Assembly: GCF_003233845.1 (NCBI RefSeq)
Contig: NZ_QKRB01000006.1
Location: 124,001 to 188,000 of the forward strand
DNA from: Paenibacillus sambharensis
GTDB lineage: Bacteria > Bacillota > Bacilli > Paenibacillales > Paenibacillaceae
Direction: 5' to 3'
DNA: 64,000 nucleotides
Part shown: in pieces, positions 8,695 to 18,526 of the stretch
How positions within the stretch are numbered: the stretch's first letter is position 1
Layout of the letters: each line of letters begins with the position of its first letter
Made by a program: the position numbers and the translations under genes
Notes under the pieces: generated by a model
The model's input: the letters and a program-made list of their open reading frames with translations, nothing else
What the model was told of the DNA's origin: nothing
Database searches by the model: none

Positions 8695-10310
8695 TGCCCG
8701 AAACCATTCCATGGCTTACCTTCCTGGTCTTCGCACCGCTGTTGGGCGTGGTTGTTCTGCTGCTTGTGCCGCGCAGGCAGACCCGGCTGCTCCGGCTGAT
8801 TGCTGTTGCTGCAGCGCTGCTGCCGCTTGCGCTCTCGCTGTGGCTGTTCGGGCAGTATGATGCAGCCGTACCGGATCAATTTCGTGAACAGGCGGCCTGG
8901 ATGAATGTGGCCCTGAACCGGGAAGCGTTAAGCGGCTCGGTGACATCCTTTATCTATCAGTTTCAGTATGATCTGGCTTTGGACGGAATATCACTTCCGC
9001 TGGTGCTGCTGGCGGCCTTTATCGGCTGCATGGCGGCACTGGCCTCCGTGAACATCAGGAAGCGGCGGAAGTCCTATTATGTCTGGTTCCTGCTGCTGGA
9101 GACCGGCATGCTGGGCGTCTTCCTGGCCCGTGACCTGCTGCTCTTCTTCCTGTTCTTCGAGCTCACGCTTGTCGCCATGTTTTTCCTGATTGCTATCTGG
9201 GGCTACTTTGACAGAGAGAAGGCTGCCAATACCTTCTTGATCTACAACGGTCTTGGTTCGGCCGTGATGCTGTTTGCCTTCATCCTGCTTATTTACACAG
9301 CCGGCTTCCAAGCGGTCGAGGCTGCTGGCAGCGTAGAACTGATCTACAGCGGAAGTTATGATGCCATCGCAGCTAATCTGTTAAACCCGGAAGCCTATGT
9401 TAACTTGGCGCCGAATCTGATGGATGGTGATAATCCGTTCTATATGAGCGGGGAAATGCGGTGGACTGTCTTCATCCTGCTGCTGGTCGCCTTCGGCATC
9501 AAGCTGCCGATTGTGCCGCTCCATACCTGGATGCTGCACGTGCATAAGGAGGCGCCGGTTCCTGTGGTGATGATCCACTCTGGTGTGCTGCTGAAGATGG
9601 GTGCATATGGTTTGCTGCGCTTCGGCATGTTTCTCTTCCCGGCCGAGGCGCGGGAGGCGGCGGCGGTGATCGCCTGGCTTGGGCTTGCGAGTATTCTGTA
9701 TGGGGCGCTGCTCGCCCTGCGGCAGCATGACTTCAAGCTTGTGCTCGCGTACTCTTCGCTAAGCCATATGGGAATTGTCCTGTTGGGGCTGGCCTCGTTC
9801 AACGAAATCGGCATCCAGGGCGCGGTGTTCCAGCTGGTGTCGCATGGACTGATCTCGGCTCTGCTCTTCCTTATCGCGGGGAGCATTCAAGAGCGCACGG
9901 GAACAACAGAGCTCGCCGAGCTTGGCGGGCTTGCGCGTTCGGTGCCGTTCATCAGCGGTGTGCTGCTGGCAGGAGGCCTGGCCTCTCTTGGGCTGCCGGG
10001 ACTTTCCGGCTTTGTCGGCGAGTTTCTGTCCTTCCTGGGGCTGTTCGAATCCATGAAGGTGGTGACGGTGCTGGCAGCAGCCGGGATGGTCATCACGGCT
10101 GCTTATGTGCTTCGCAGTGTGCTCGGTATAACATTCGGGCCGCTTCGCGAGAGCGGTGAGGAACTGAGGGATGCCCGGCTGATCGAAGCCGTACCGATGA
10201 TCGCGCTGCTGGCTTTTATCATTCTGCTGGGCCTTTATCCTTCTGTTCTTACCGGTACGACGGCTGACAGCCTGCAGGCATTCTTATCTCAGTTAAGGGT
10301 GGGGGGATGA
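8694..10310 (+). CDS. nuoM: NADH-quinone oxidoreductase-like subunit M
   Basis: Second antiporter-like pump subunit, 538 aa, about 14 helices. Pump signatures: LFFFELTLVAMFFLIAIWG with the essential Glu, FGIKLPIVPLHTWMLHVHK and KLVLAYSSLSHMGIVLLG. Overlaps nuoL by 1 nt (TAATG) and nuoN by 4 nt, so it is translationally coupled on both sides. Confidence 0.96.
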   Translation: MPETIPWLTFLVFAPLLGVVVLLLVPRRQTRLLRLIAVAAALLPLALSLWLFGQYDAAVPDQFREQAAWMNVALNREALSGSVTSFIYQFQYDLALDGISLPLVLLAAFIGCMAALASVNIRKRRKSYYVWFLLLETGMLGVFLARDLLLFFLFFELTLVAMFFLIAIWGYFDREKAANTFLIYNGLGSAVMLFAFILLIYTAGFQAVEAAGSVELIYSGSYDAIAANLLNPEAYVNLAPNLMDGDNPFYMSGEMRWTVFILLLVAFGIKLPIVPLHTWMLHVHKEAPVPVVMIHSGVLLKMGAYGLLRFGMFLFPAEAREAAAVIAWLGLASILYGALLALRQHDFKLVLAYSSLSHMGIVLLGLASFNEIGIQGAVFQLVSHGLISALLFLIAGSIQERTGTTELAELGGLARSVPFISGVLLAGGLASLGLPGLSGFVGEFLSFLGLFESMKVVTVLAAAGMVITAAYVLRSVLGITFGPLRESGEELRDARLIEAVPMIALLAFIILLGLYPSVLTGTTADSLQAFLSQLRVGG

Positions 10311-11866
10311 ACATGACAAGCACAGACTTGCTGCAGGGGTTAACCTGGCAGGATGTTGGCTACCTCACCCCGGAAATCACGCTGATAGCTATGGCGGTTC
10401 TCATCACCCTTCTCGACTTGGCGCTGCCTGACCGGATCAACCGTGCCTTTACCGGGTGGCTCTCGCTCATAGGGATCTTGGGCTCCCTTGGCTTTGTCAG
10501 CTGGCATATGCTGCAGCTGGGCGGAGGGGCTGCGGATGGAGCGGTGCCCGGTGTGGTCCGTTTATTGGGGGACAGCTATCGTGTCGATGGTTACGCAAGT
10601 GTGTTCAAGATCATACTTCTCAGCGCCTCGGCTCTGATTATTCTTCCGGGCATAAGCGCCGTTCAGCGGGATGATCGGGTAGTGGACAAAGGCGAAACTT
10701 ACACGCTGCTGCTCCCGGCTGTTGCAGGGGCGCTGATCATGTGTTCGACGGCTGACCTGATCACACTGTTTGTCGGTCTTGAACTGCTGAGCATCTCTAC
10801 CTATGTCCTGGTTGGCATTCGCAAACGATCCGGCCTCTCCCAGGAGGCGGCATTCAAATATCTGGTAATGGGCGGCATCTCATCGGCGTTCATATTGTTT
10901 GGGATGTCCTATATCTACGGTGTCACAGGATCGACCAACTATGGCGCTATAGGAGGGGCTATCACCGGGGCTCTCGCAGACTATGAGGCGCTGGTATATG
11001 TGGGGTTCTTCTTCCTGATCGGCGGCTTTGCCGTCAAGCTTGCGGCTGCCCCGTTCCATGCCTGGGCACCGGATGTGTATCAGGGTGCACCCGCATCTGT
11101 GACCGCGTTCCTTGCCGTGGTCACGAAGGGTGCCTTCCTGGCCGCCCTTCTGCGCTTCTTGTTCAATACGGCGCTGCCCCAGCTGCATACGCCGTTTGGG
11201 GAAGATATATTGCTGGCCTTCAAGCTGCTGGCTGCTTCAGCTATGATCGTTGGAACGACGGCGGCGCTCAGGCAGCGCAACATCAAACGGCTGCTGGCCC
11301 TGTCAGGTACGGCCAATACGGGCTACATGCTGGTTCCGTTAGCGGTAGGGGTAGGCAGCTTCGTGCAGTGGAGCAGCGCGGCTGAGCTGGGTTATTACAT
11401 GATTGCTTACGCGCTGATGACAATTGGTGTCTTCACCACCCACCTGGTGATCAGCCGGGAGGCGGGTCATGATGAGATGAACGGCTACGCGGGGCTCTAC
11501 TACCGGGCGCCCTGGACGGCTTGGGCAATGGTTATTCTGCTGCTGTCCTTCGCCGGCATTCCGTTTACCGCGGGGTTCACCGGCAAGCTGTTTATTGTGC
11601 TGGGTTCTGTCAAATCTGAGGATTACTGGCTGGGGGGGACGATGCTGCTGACAAGCGTTATCTCTTATTACTTCTATTTCGCAATTATACGCCAGATGTT
11701 CACGCGTGCAGCGGAGACTGAGAAGCGGATACTTTTACCACCGAGTTCAGGGCTGACGATATGGATTTGTGTGTCTGCCACACTTGCACTAGGCTTGCTT
11801 CCGGGTCTCGCAATGAACTGGATGGACCGCACCATATCGGTCCTGCGCGATATCCTTCTGGGATGA
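10307..11866 (+). CDS. nuoN: NADH-quinone oxidoreductase-like subunit N
   Basis: Third antiporter-like pump subunit and last gene of the operon, 519 aa. Characteristic segments: LFVGLELLSISTYVLVGI, KLAAAPFHAWAPDVYQGAP and the SGTANTGYMLVPLA region. ATG 10307 has GGGTGGGGGG upstream and overlaps the nuoM stop; ATG 10313 is a possible alternative. No nuoE, nuoF or nuoG follows, so the complex lacks the NADH dehydrogenase module. Confidence 0.96.
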   Translation: MNMTSTDLLQGLTWQDVGYLTPEITLIAMAVLITLLDLALPDRINRAFTGWLSLIGILGSLGFVSWHMLQLGGGAADGAVPGVVRLLGDSYRVDGYASVFKIILLSASALIILPGISAVQRDDRVVDKGETYTLLLPAVAGALIMCSTADLITLFVGLELLSISTYVLVGIRKRSGLSQEAAFKYLVMGGISSAFILFGMSYIYGVTGSTNYGAIGGAITGALADYEALVYVGFFFLIGGFAVKLAAAPFHAWAPDVYQGAPASVTAFLAVVTKGAFLAALLRFLFNTALPQLHTPFGEDILLAFKLLAASAMIVGTTAALRQRNIKRLLALSGTANTGYMLVPLAVGVGSFVQWSSAAELGYYMIAYALMTIGVFTTHLVISREAGHDEMNGYAGLYYRAPWTAWAMVILLLSFAGIPFTAGFTGKLFIVLGSVKSEDYWLGGTMLLTSVISYYFYFAIIRQMFTRAAETEKRILLPPSSGLTIWICVSATLALGLLPGLAMNWMDRTISVLRDILLG

Positions 11867-11973
11867 CTGGATGACTTGATGTTCGGATAAGCGAGAGCTC
11901 TGCTATTTAATAAATTGGAAATTATTTTTGCAGAATTGGTAATCTTAAAGTGAAGACTGGATATTAATGAATG

Positions 11974-12018
11974 AAGCCTGGATGCTTAACCTTTAGCGGT
12001 TAAGGGGTATCCGGGCTT
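11974..12018 (+). terminator. Long hairpin after nuoN, probable terminator without U-tract
   Basis: AAGCCTGGAT (11974-11983) pairs with ATCCGGGCTT (12009-12018) with one G-T pair, and inner arms CTTAACC/GGTTAAG (11985-11991/11998-12004) extend the stem. Only TTCC follows, not a T run. A second small hairpin, TTCCC/GGGAA, lies at 12017-12034. It probably ends the nuo operon. The rest of 11867-12159 shows nothing clear. Confidence 0.55.
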
Positions 12019-12159
12019 CCCTGTTGTAAGGGAACCCTCCAGGTCATACAAAATCTTAAGGTTAAAATTTGCAATCCGCTCGTATATTACAGCATGCGGA
12101 AGTAAATAGTTTCCTGTCCGCCAGGCGAAATCAGGGGGGAAATAGAGGAATCCCGGCCG

Positions 12160-15156
12160 TTGAAGTCGAAAAGATTACGAATGAGATATCTATGGTTGAA
12201 AAGGCTGAATAAGATGACAAACAGGGGAATCCAAGATAACCAAAGGCGCAGCTCCAAACAAGCGGGCTGCTCGTATCAGTTGAAACGCACGGGACGTGTG
12301 AGAGTCACGCGCCCCTGCTTCGTCCTGTCTATGCTTGCCCTATTACTGGCATGGACTGCCGCAAGTCCAAATCTTCTTCTGCCGGGAGTCTTGGGCTTTG
12401 CCTACGCGGACAGCCAGCAGGGAGTGCAGAGTGCCAAGCTTCCAACCTGGCTGGTAAAATGGCAGGGTGCAGAAGCGGGGGGCAGGGATGAGCTTCCGTT
12501 CACCGTCATGCTCGGAAGCCAGCCGGAAGCGGGAGTGAGCATCGTCCGCCCGGCACCGGGCGTGGACAAGGACAAGTGGCTGACTACTCTTGCGGCGATG
12601 CCAGAGGTGGAGTATGTGCACCCGAACGGGACGGTGGAACTGCTCTCTTCCCCTTCACCCGCGTCCGCTGCTGTTCCGAATGATCCGGCTTATGATCAGC
12701 AGAGGTACTTGAAGCAGATTGGAGCGGATAAGGCATGGAAGCTTGCGAGGGAGCAGATTGATTTCAAGATTGCGCTTATCGACACCGGAGTGGATTTGAG
12801 TCATCCGGACTTGAAGGATAACCTCGTGGAAGGCACGAATCTGGTAACCAAGGGGAAGCCCCCGGCAGATGATAACGGTCACGGCACGCTTGTTGCCGGT
12901 GTTCTTGCTGCGGTTGGCAATAATGCCAAGGGTACCACGGGCGTGCTGTGGAAGGCGAAGCTGATGCCGGTTAAGGCACTGGACAGCAAGGGCCAGGGAG
13001 AGGAAGACCGGCTTGGCGAGGCGATTCTCTACGCCGTTAATAACGGCGCGAAGATCATTGTTTTATCGGTAGGCTTATACCGTCACTCACCGTATATGTC
13101 CGATATCGTTGACTATGCCGAAAGCAAGGGTGTGCTGCTGGTTGCCGCCAGCGGCAATGACGGCCAGCTGCTTGGCAGCCGGGCGGCTGTCAAATATCCG
13201 GCGGCATACCCCACGGTGGTGGCTGTTGCCGGCGTTACAGCGTCTGGTTCACCGGAAAAACGTTCAAATCCCGGACCGGAAGTTGATATCGCGGCTCCTT
13301 GGCAGGTATACACCACAGCGCTTGGCGGGGGGTATAAGCGGGAAGAGGGTACTTCCATGGCCGCTCCTCAGGTTGCGGCTGCCGCTGCACTTCTCTGGGC
13401 AGCATCTCCGGAGCTTAAGCCTTATCAGATCAGGGAGCAGCTCAGGCAAAGCGCCAAGGATATCGGCGCCAAGGGCAGGGATGACTGGTCGGGTTACGGG
13501 CTGCTTCAGGTTGACGAGCTGCTTGCTGCCAAGCTGACGGTCGATGGCTTCGAGCCCAATGATACCAGGCGTGCTGCTGCGCAGCTTCCGCTGGGCAAGA
13601 TGAGGCCGGCAAGGCTGACAGGCGGAACAGACGCAGACTGGTATAAGCTGAACCTTAAGCAGGACGGTATCCTGCATCTTCGATTCAAGGGGACCCAGCA
13701 GGAGGGCGCTGCCATGCCGCCAGTTCGCATCACGCTCTATGATGACAACGGACAGGTGGAGGAAGCGGATGTGCGGATCTCCGACCGGACCATGGAGTGG
13801 CAGGTCCGCCCGGAAACTGCTTATATAGAGGTCAGGCTTGCAGATTCGGCGAAGAAGACCATTCTGCCTTACCAGCTGACCGCGCAGCTGAAGCCTGCTG
13901 CCGACGCCTATGAGAAGAATGATAAGCCGTATGAAGCCTTCACACTGTCTCCCGTCACACAGACGCTGACCGGAACCTTCCATCAGAAGGGTGACCGGGA
14001 TTGGTATTCACTAACCTTGACCAAAGCAGGCACCATCCGTGTCAGCGCAGATACGGATACCGCGCGTATCGACCCTGCATTCATGGTTCAACGGGCCGGT
14101 GAACGTGAAGCGCTCTACGATGAGAATGGCGATGGGGAGGCTGAGCATTCAGGCACCATAGCGGTTAAGCCGGGTAAATACTATATTCGTGTGCATAATG
14201 CTGCAGCGGCGGAAGCAAGCCCGGTAACAGGAACATACACGTTAAAGCTTGAAGTTGAAACCCGGTTTGAGGATCCGAATGAACCGAACGACCAGTATTA
14301 TTCGTCTACTGTTCTGCAGCCCAAAATTGTCTATAAGGGTGTTATCGATACCTCGGAGGATCAGGATTGGTATCAGCTGAGACTGGATGGTTCGCATATT
14401 GTAACGCTTAGTCTGGATGAATTCCCGAATAACAGGGAGATGAAGATAGAAGGCTATGACAAGAGGCAGAAGCTTGTATTCACTGCGAAATCAGAGCCTG
14501 GCAAGCGGTCCGTCGTGACCAACCAGCTGCTGCAGCCGGGGACTTATTACGTAAAACTGACCGCGGACCGGCCTTTTGCCGATAGTCTTTACAAATTCAC
14601 AATGAATGCCGATAAACTGGTAGCAGGCTTTCGAGACATAGAAGGCCACTGGGCGGAGACGGCGATCGTTTCACTAAGCCGTAAATCAGTAGTCGGCGGT
14701 TTGGGCGAGTACAGGTTTAGCCCAGACCGTTCCATTACACGCGCGGAAGCAGCGGCGGTTATTGTCCGTGCGTTCGGTGCGGGTAATTCTAATGTGCCGG
14801 TGTCTGACTTCACAGATATCCGTAAAGATCACTGGGCGTATTCTGTGATCCGGCAAGCGTCCGGATCCGGCTATGTGTCTGGTATGCCGGACGGCAGGTT
14901 CGAGCCTTCGCGGCCAGTAACGAGGGCAGAGGTGGCGGTGATGCTTGGAAGGGCGCTCGGAAGCAAGCCGGTCAGGCCGGTGGCAGAGCCCTTCTCGGAC
15001 CTTGCTTCAGACCACTGGGCAGCAGGCATGCTGGTTCGGATGCACGCGGACGGGGTAATTGGCGGATATCCGGGCCTTGCGGTTAAGCCTGACGGTACGG
15101 CCAGCCGTGCCGAATTCGCCACAATGGTTTACAGAGCGCTTGCCAAAAGGGGTTGA
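12160..15156 (+). CDS. SLH-anchored subtilisin-like serine protease
   Basis: Secreted S8 protease, 998 aa. A basic N-terminus with a hydrophobic segment at ~55-80 is the export signal; residues ~95-170 look like an inhibitor-type propeptide. The catalytic domain has Asp208 (ALIDTGVD), His241 (DDNGHGTLVAG), oxyanion Asn333 (ASGNDG) and Ser399 (EEGTSMAAPQVA), all intact. Three PPC-like beta domains follow, starting EPNDT (~465), EKNDK (~585) and EPNDQ (~707). Three SLH motifs (from ~823) end the protein and would bind pyruvylated cell-wall polymer. TTG 12160 has GAGG 11 nt upstream; in-frame ATGs at 12181 and 12214 lack ribosome sites. Likely role: processing or degrading proteins at the cell surface. 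Substrate unknown. Confidence 0.92.
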   Translation: MKSKRLRMRYLWLKRLNKMTNRGIQDNQRRSSKQAGCSYQLKRTGRVRVTRPCFVLSMLALLLAWTAASPNLLLPGVLGFAYADSQQGVQSAKLPTWLVKWQGAEAGGRDELPFTVMLGSQPEAGVSIVRPAPGVDKDKWLTTLAAMPEVEYVHPNGTVELLSSPSPASAAVPNDPAYDQQRYLKQIGADKAWKLAREQIDFKIALIDTGVDLSHPDLKDNLVEGTNLVTKGKPPADDNGHGTLVAGVLAAVGNNAKGTTGVLWKAKLMPVKALDSKGQGEEDRLGEAILYAVNNGAKIIVLSVGLYRHSPYMSDIVDYAESKGVLLVAASGNDGQLLGSRAAVKYPAAYPTVVAVAGVTASGSPEKRSNPGPEVDIAAPWQVYTTALGGGYKREEGTSMAAPQVAAAAALLWAASPELKPYQIREQLRQSAKDIGAKGRDDWSGYGLLQVDELLAAKLTVDGFEPNDTRRAAAQLPLGKMRPARLTGGTDADWYKLNLKQDGILHLRFKGTQQEGAAMPPVRITLYDDNGQVEEADVRISDRTMEWQVRPETAYIEVRLADSAKKTILPYQLTAQLKPAADAYEKNDKPYEAFTLSPVTQTLTGTFHQKGDRDWYSLTLTKAGTIRVSADTDTARIDPAFMVQRAGEREALYDENGDGEAEHSGTIAVKPGKYYIRVHNAAAAEASPVTGTYTLKLEVETRFEDPNEPNDQYYSSTVLQPKIVYKGVIDTSEDQDWYQLRLDGSHIVTLSLDEFPNNREMKIEGYDKRQKLVFTAKSEPGKRSVVTNQLLQPGTYYVKLTADRPFADSLYKFTMNADKLVAGFRDIEGHWAETAIVSLSRKSVVGGLGEYRFSPDRSITRAEAAAVIVRAFGAGNSNVPVSDFTDIRKDHWAYSVIRQASGSGYVSGMPDGRFEPSRPVTRAEVAVMLGRALGSKPVRPVAEPFSDLASDHWAAGMLVRMHADGVIGGYPGLAVKPDGTASRAEFATMVYRALAKRG

Positions 15157-15164
15157 AGGACAGG

Positions 15165-15410
15165 ATGGCGGAATCATTTGCACCGCTTGGCGTAACCGGA
15201 TTGTTATCCATTATTGTAACCTTGCTTAGTATCTATCTAGCCTGGATTGTTATTCAGGAAATCAAGCTTGATGCCTTCTTGAAGCGTCCCAAGAGCGGCC
15301 AGGCGAAGCTGCTTCAGATCATGCTTGCTGTTATAATAGGGCATCTGTTCGCCAGATTTATACTGGATTACTGGAACTGGTCTCAGCTGCTCCGGTATAT
15401 TGTCGAATAA
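15165..15410 (+). CDS. DUF1146 / YwzB-type small membrane protein
   Basis: 81 aa with two hydrophobic segments (about 10-32 and 48-66) flanking a basic stretch, FLKRPKSGQAK. This matches the DUF1146 (B. subtilis YwzB) family, found next to murA in Bacilli; its function is unknown to me. ATG 15165 follows AAGGACAGG; a TTG at 15153 overlaps the protease stop and has no spacing for a ribosome site. No clear promoter or terminator in 15411-15639. Confidence 0.8.
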   Translation: MAESFAPLGVTGLLSIIVTLLSIYLAWIVIQEIKLDAFLKRPKSGQAKLLQIMLAVIIGHLFARFILDYWNWSQLLRYIVE

Positions 15411-15639
15411 GCGGGACGAAACATGTCAACAATGGGTAGTACATGACGGACCGAAAACAGCGAAAGTACGCGAAACATATGGCAGGAATGTGAACTTTGA
15501 CTGGCTATGATACCACAGAAAATAACGCTTGTCGATTTGTGTAAGGTAATGTTAAGATGTCTAATGGGTATCGGACGGGAGAGATCCCATTTTATTCACA
15601 AAGTGGTAAGTGAAACTACAGCGCGCGGGGGGACCAAAG

Positions 15640-17055
15640 ATGAGTAAAATAATCGTCCGCGGTGGTCAGCGACTATCGGGTACGGTACGTGTAAATGGTG
15701 CAAAAAATTCCGTGCTCCCGATACTCGCGGCATCCTTATTGGCAAATGAAGGCGAGAGTGTCATTCATGACGTTCCCCTTCTTGACGATGTGATTACGAT
15801 TCATCAGGTGCTTGCTTCTCTTGGCACCGAAGTTACATTTGATAACGATTCAGTACGATTAAACGCGGAACAACTGCATTCATACGAGGCCCCCTATGAT
15901 CTGGTGCGTAAAATGCGCGCATCGTTCCTGGTTATGGGACCGCTGCTGGCAAGGATGGGCTGTGCCCGGATTTCGCTGCCTGGCGGCTGCGCTATCGGTA
16001 CACGTCCGATCGATCAGCATTTAAAGGGCTTCGAGGCGATGGGCGCTGATATTACACTTGGTCAGGGTTTCATTGAAGCCAGCAGGAAGGACAGCCGCCT
16101 GAAGGGCGCCAAGATTTATCTGGATGTCGCCAGTGTTGGCGCTACCCAGAACATCATGATGGCTGCCACACTTGCGGAAGGCACGACGACGATTGAGAAT
16201 GCTGCCAAAGAGCCGGAGATTGTTGATCTGGCGAATTATCTGAACAGCATGGGAGCTGTCGTTCGCGGAGCCGGTACCGGCATGATACGGATCGAGGGTG
16301 TAGAATCGCTTCAGGGCGCGGTACATACGGTAATCCCGGACCGGGTTGAGGCAGGCACTTATATGGTGGCCGCAGCCATTACGGGTGGCGATGTATTTAT
16401 TGAGAATGCGATTGCCGATCATCTGGCTCCGGTTATCTCGAAGCTGGAAGAGATGGGTGTAGGAATTGAAGAGAGTGAGAATGGAATCCGCGTAACAGCC
16501 CCCGGGCAGCTGCGTGCAGTCGATGTTAAGACGCTTCCTCACCCTGGATTTCCAACAGATATGCAGTCGCAGATGATGGCGCTGCTGATGGTTTCGGAAG
16601 GAACCAGCGTGGTGACGGAAACGGTATTCGAAAACCGCTTCATGCATGTGGAGGAGTTCAAGAAACTGCGCGGTCAGATTAAGGTAGAAGGACGAACGGC
16701 AATTGTTTCAGGCGGAACAGGCCTTGTAGGCGCGAACGTATGCGCCACCGATCTTCGCGCAGGTGCTGCGCTTATCTGTGCCGCTCTGCGGGCAGAAGGC
16801 GTATCCGAAATTACGGGCACGCATCATATCGACCGCGGCTATGTGAATATAACTCAGAAGCTTGCGGCACTCGGAGCTGATATTACACGCGAAGAGCCTG
16901 TTCCGGTTGAAACGACCGAAGCGGCTCAGGCAGTAGCGGCCGTTACTGCGGCTTTGGAGCTGGAAGAGCAGGCGGATGATGCGAAGATTGCAGAGACTGC
17001 TTTTGCACGTGATAAGGACATGAAAATCCTTAAAGTACAGCCGACCTGGGCTTGA
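15640..17055 (+). CDS. murA: UDP-N-acetylglucosamine 1-carboxyvinyltransferase (MurA)
   Basis: First committed step of peptidoglycan synthesis: transfer of enolpyruvate from PEP to UDP-GlcNAc in the cytoplasm. 471 aa. Lys22 in NGAKNSVLP and the active-site Cys117 in [18 protein letters not shown] are present (the fosfomycin target). ATG 15640 has a GGGGGGA ribosome site; a GTG 30 nt upstream does not. The C-terminus runs some 35-50 residues past the usual family end with an Ala/Glu-rich tail. Position before spoIID matches the MurAA paralogue of Bacillus. A terminator follows. Confidence 0.97.
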   Translation: MSKIIVRGGQRLSGTVRVNGAKNSVLPILAASLLANEGESVIHDVPLLDDVITIHQVLASLGTEVTFDNDSVRLNAEQLHSYEAPYDLVRKMRASFLVMGPLLARMGCARISLPGGCAIGTRPIDQHLKGFEAMGADITLGQGFIEASRKDSRLKGAKIYLDVASVGATQNIMMAATLAEGTTTIENAAKEPEIVDLANYLNSMGAVVRGAGTGMIRIEGVESLQGAVHTVIPDRVEAGTYMVAAAITGGDVFIENAIADHLAPVISKLEEMGVGIEESENGIRVTAPGQLRAVDVKTLPHPGFPTDMQSQMMALLMVSEGTSVVTETVFENRFMHVEEFKKLRGQIKVEGRTAIVSGGTGLVGANVCATDLRAGAALICAALRAEGVSEITGTHHIDRGYVNITQKLAALGADITREEPVPVETTEAAQAVAAVTAALELEEQADDAKIAETAFARDKDMKILKVQPTWA

Positions 17056-17083
17056 TGGCCAGGAATTGCATCTAGTAGCTCAA

Positions 17084-17134
17084 AACCGTTGTACTGACGA
17101 AAGGCTGAAGCCTTCCGCAGTGCAGCGGTTTTTT
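17084..17134 (+). terminator. Rho-independent terminator after murA
   Basis: AACCGTTGTACTG (17084-17096) pairs with CAGTGCAGCGGTT (17118-17130) through two G-U pairs; a T run ends at 17134. Inner arms AAGGCT/AGCCTT add to the stem. Separates murA from spoIID. Confidence 0.85.
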
Positions 17135-17256
17135 GTTGCCTCTTTTCGTATGGTCGCACCCCGAAGTGCTATTCTACCAATCCGGCTCATAGGATGTACT
17201 ACATAGCTTTTAAGAGATTCCATTAAGCTGATCCATGGAGGAGAGGGAAGAAGCGG

Positions 17257-18372
17257 ATGAAGCACAAGCAACCGGTTAAGCACGTCCCCAGGGCGAGGGC
17301 TGGGCGTCTCCTGTGGTGGTGCTGCTTCGCGGCCGGCATGTTGATTGTCTGTCTAAGCGTACTGCCGGAGAGAATGCAGCAGAGGGGCGGGGAACAAGGG
17401 AGAGAGGCGGCTCTGGCTCTGGAGCAGGAAGCTCAGCCGCAGAGAGAGGCAGCGTCCGGACGCGGGAAGCAAAGGGACTCTGGCGACGAATCAAGCCCGG
17501 CAAGCGACGGTTCTCTGTCCGCTTTTGCCAGAGGCTTGCAAATCGGGGTCAAGCTCAACAACGACAACAAGGTGGAGACTGTACCTCTGGAGTGGTATGT
17601 GCGAGGTGTCGTCGCGGGAGAAATGCCGGCGGATTTCGAGATGGAAGCACTGAAGGCACAGGCGATTGCTGCCAGAACGTATGTCGTCCGTAAGCTGCTT
17701 CGCAGCGGATTGTCGGATGAACCGCTTGTCAGCGATACGACTGATGACCAGGTCTATATCCCGCTCGAACGTCTTGATGAGCTCTGGGGTGACGGCAAAG
17801 CGAAGGAGAAGCTGGCGCGGATCGGGCAGGCAGTTGAGCAGACCGCGAATCTGATTATTACCTATAAGGGAGAACCGATTCAGGCGGCTTTCTTCTCAAC
17901 CAGCAACGGCTACACGGAAAATTCGGAGGATTACTGGGATCTGGCGCTTCCCTATCTGCGCAGTGTGGCCAGTCCCTGGGACAAGCAGCTGTCGCCCCGT
18001 TACAAGGAAACGGTCGAGCTGTCTCACACCGAGGCGCGCCGGAAGCTTGGTCTTGACCGGGATGCCGGGCTCGCCATGCGGGTTACTAGCAGGACCGAAG
18101 GCAACCGGATCAAGGAGGTGCAGATCGGAGGTAGGAATTTTTCCGGACGGGAGGTTCGTGAGAAGCTGGGCTTGAAATCCTCTTCGTTCACCTGGACGGT
18201 GAGCAGGGATTATATCCGTATTACGACGTACGGTTACGGTCATGGCGTTGGGATGAGCCAATGGGGGGCTAATGCGCTTGCCAAGGAGGGCAAGAAGGCA
18301 GCTGATATTATCGCTTACTATTATACGGATGTCCGTGTTGAACAAGCTTCGAAGCTTCCTCGATCTTCCTGA
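17257..18372 (+). CDS. spoIID: Stage II sporulation protein D (lytic transglycosylase)
   Basis: Membrane-anchored peptidoglycan enzyme of the engulfment (DMP) machine, active from the mother cell. 371 aa: one membrane segment at ~14-35, a low-complexity Gln/Glu/Gly-rich linker to ~85, then the SpoIID/LytB domain. Recognised stretches: LEWYVRGVVAGEMPADFEMEALKA split around the catalytic Glu of the GEMP motif, AAFFSTSNGYTENSEDYW, and the C-terminal YGYGHGVGMSQWGANALA. ATG 17257 follows GGAGGAGAGGG. Same place as in B. subtilis. I found no convincing sigma-E promoter upstream. Confidence 0.95.
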   Translation: MKHKQPVKHVPRARAGRLLWWCCFAAGMLIVCLSVLPERMQQRGGEQGREAALALEQEAQPQREAASGRGKQRDSGDESSPASDGSLSAFARGLQIGVKLNNDNKVETVPLEWYVRGVVAGEMPADFEMEALKAQAIAARTYVVRKLLRSGLSDEPLVSDTTDDQVYIPLERLDELWGDGKAKEKLARIGQAVEQTANLIITYKGEPIQAAFFSTSNGYTENSEDYWDLALPYLRSVASPWDKQLSPRYKETVELSHTEARRKLGLDRDAGLAMRVTSRTEGNRIKEVQIGGRNFSGREVREKLGLKSSSFTWTVSRDYIRITTYGYGHGVGMSQWGANALAKEGKKAADIIAYYYTDVRVEQASKLPRSS

Positions 18373-18526
18373 TCCGATAGAATATGCTGGCGCCCGCTGG
18401 TTCACATCGCTGCAGATCCTGTGCGCAGCCTGAGAAAAGCGGGAAGATACCAATCTGTAAAATTAGCTATCACCTCACGTATAAAAGACAGGCATCTGGC
18501 AACAATGGCTAGTGAGGTGATGAGAG

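Noticed and set aside
18479-18507. Possible sigma-F promoter for spoIIQ (GTATA, 14 nt, GGCAACAAT)
   Set aside because: Spacer too short, and the start would fall at or inside the ribosome site at 18512.
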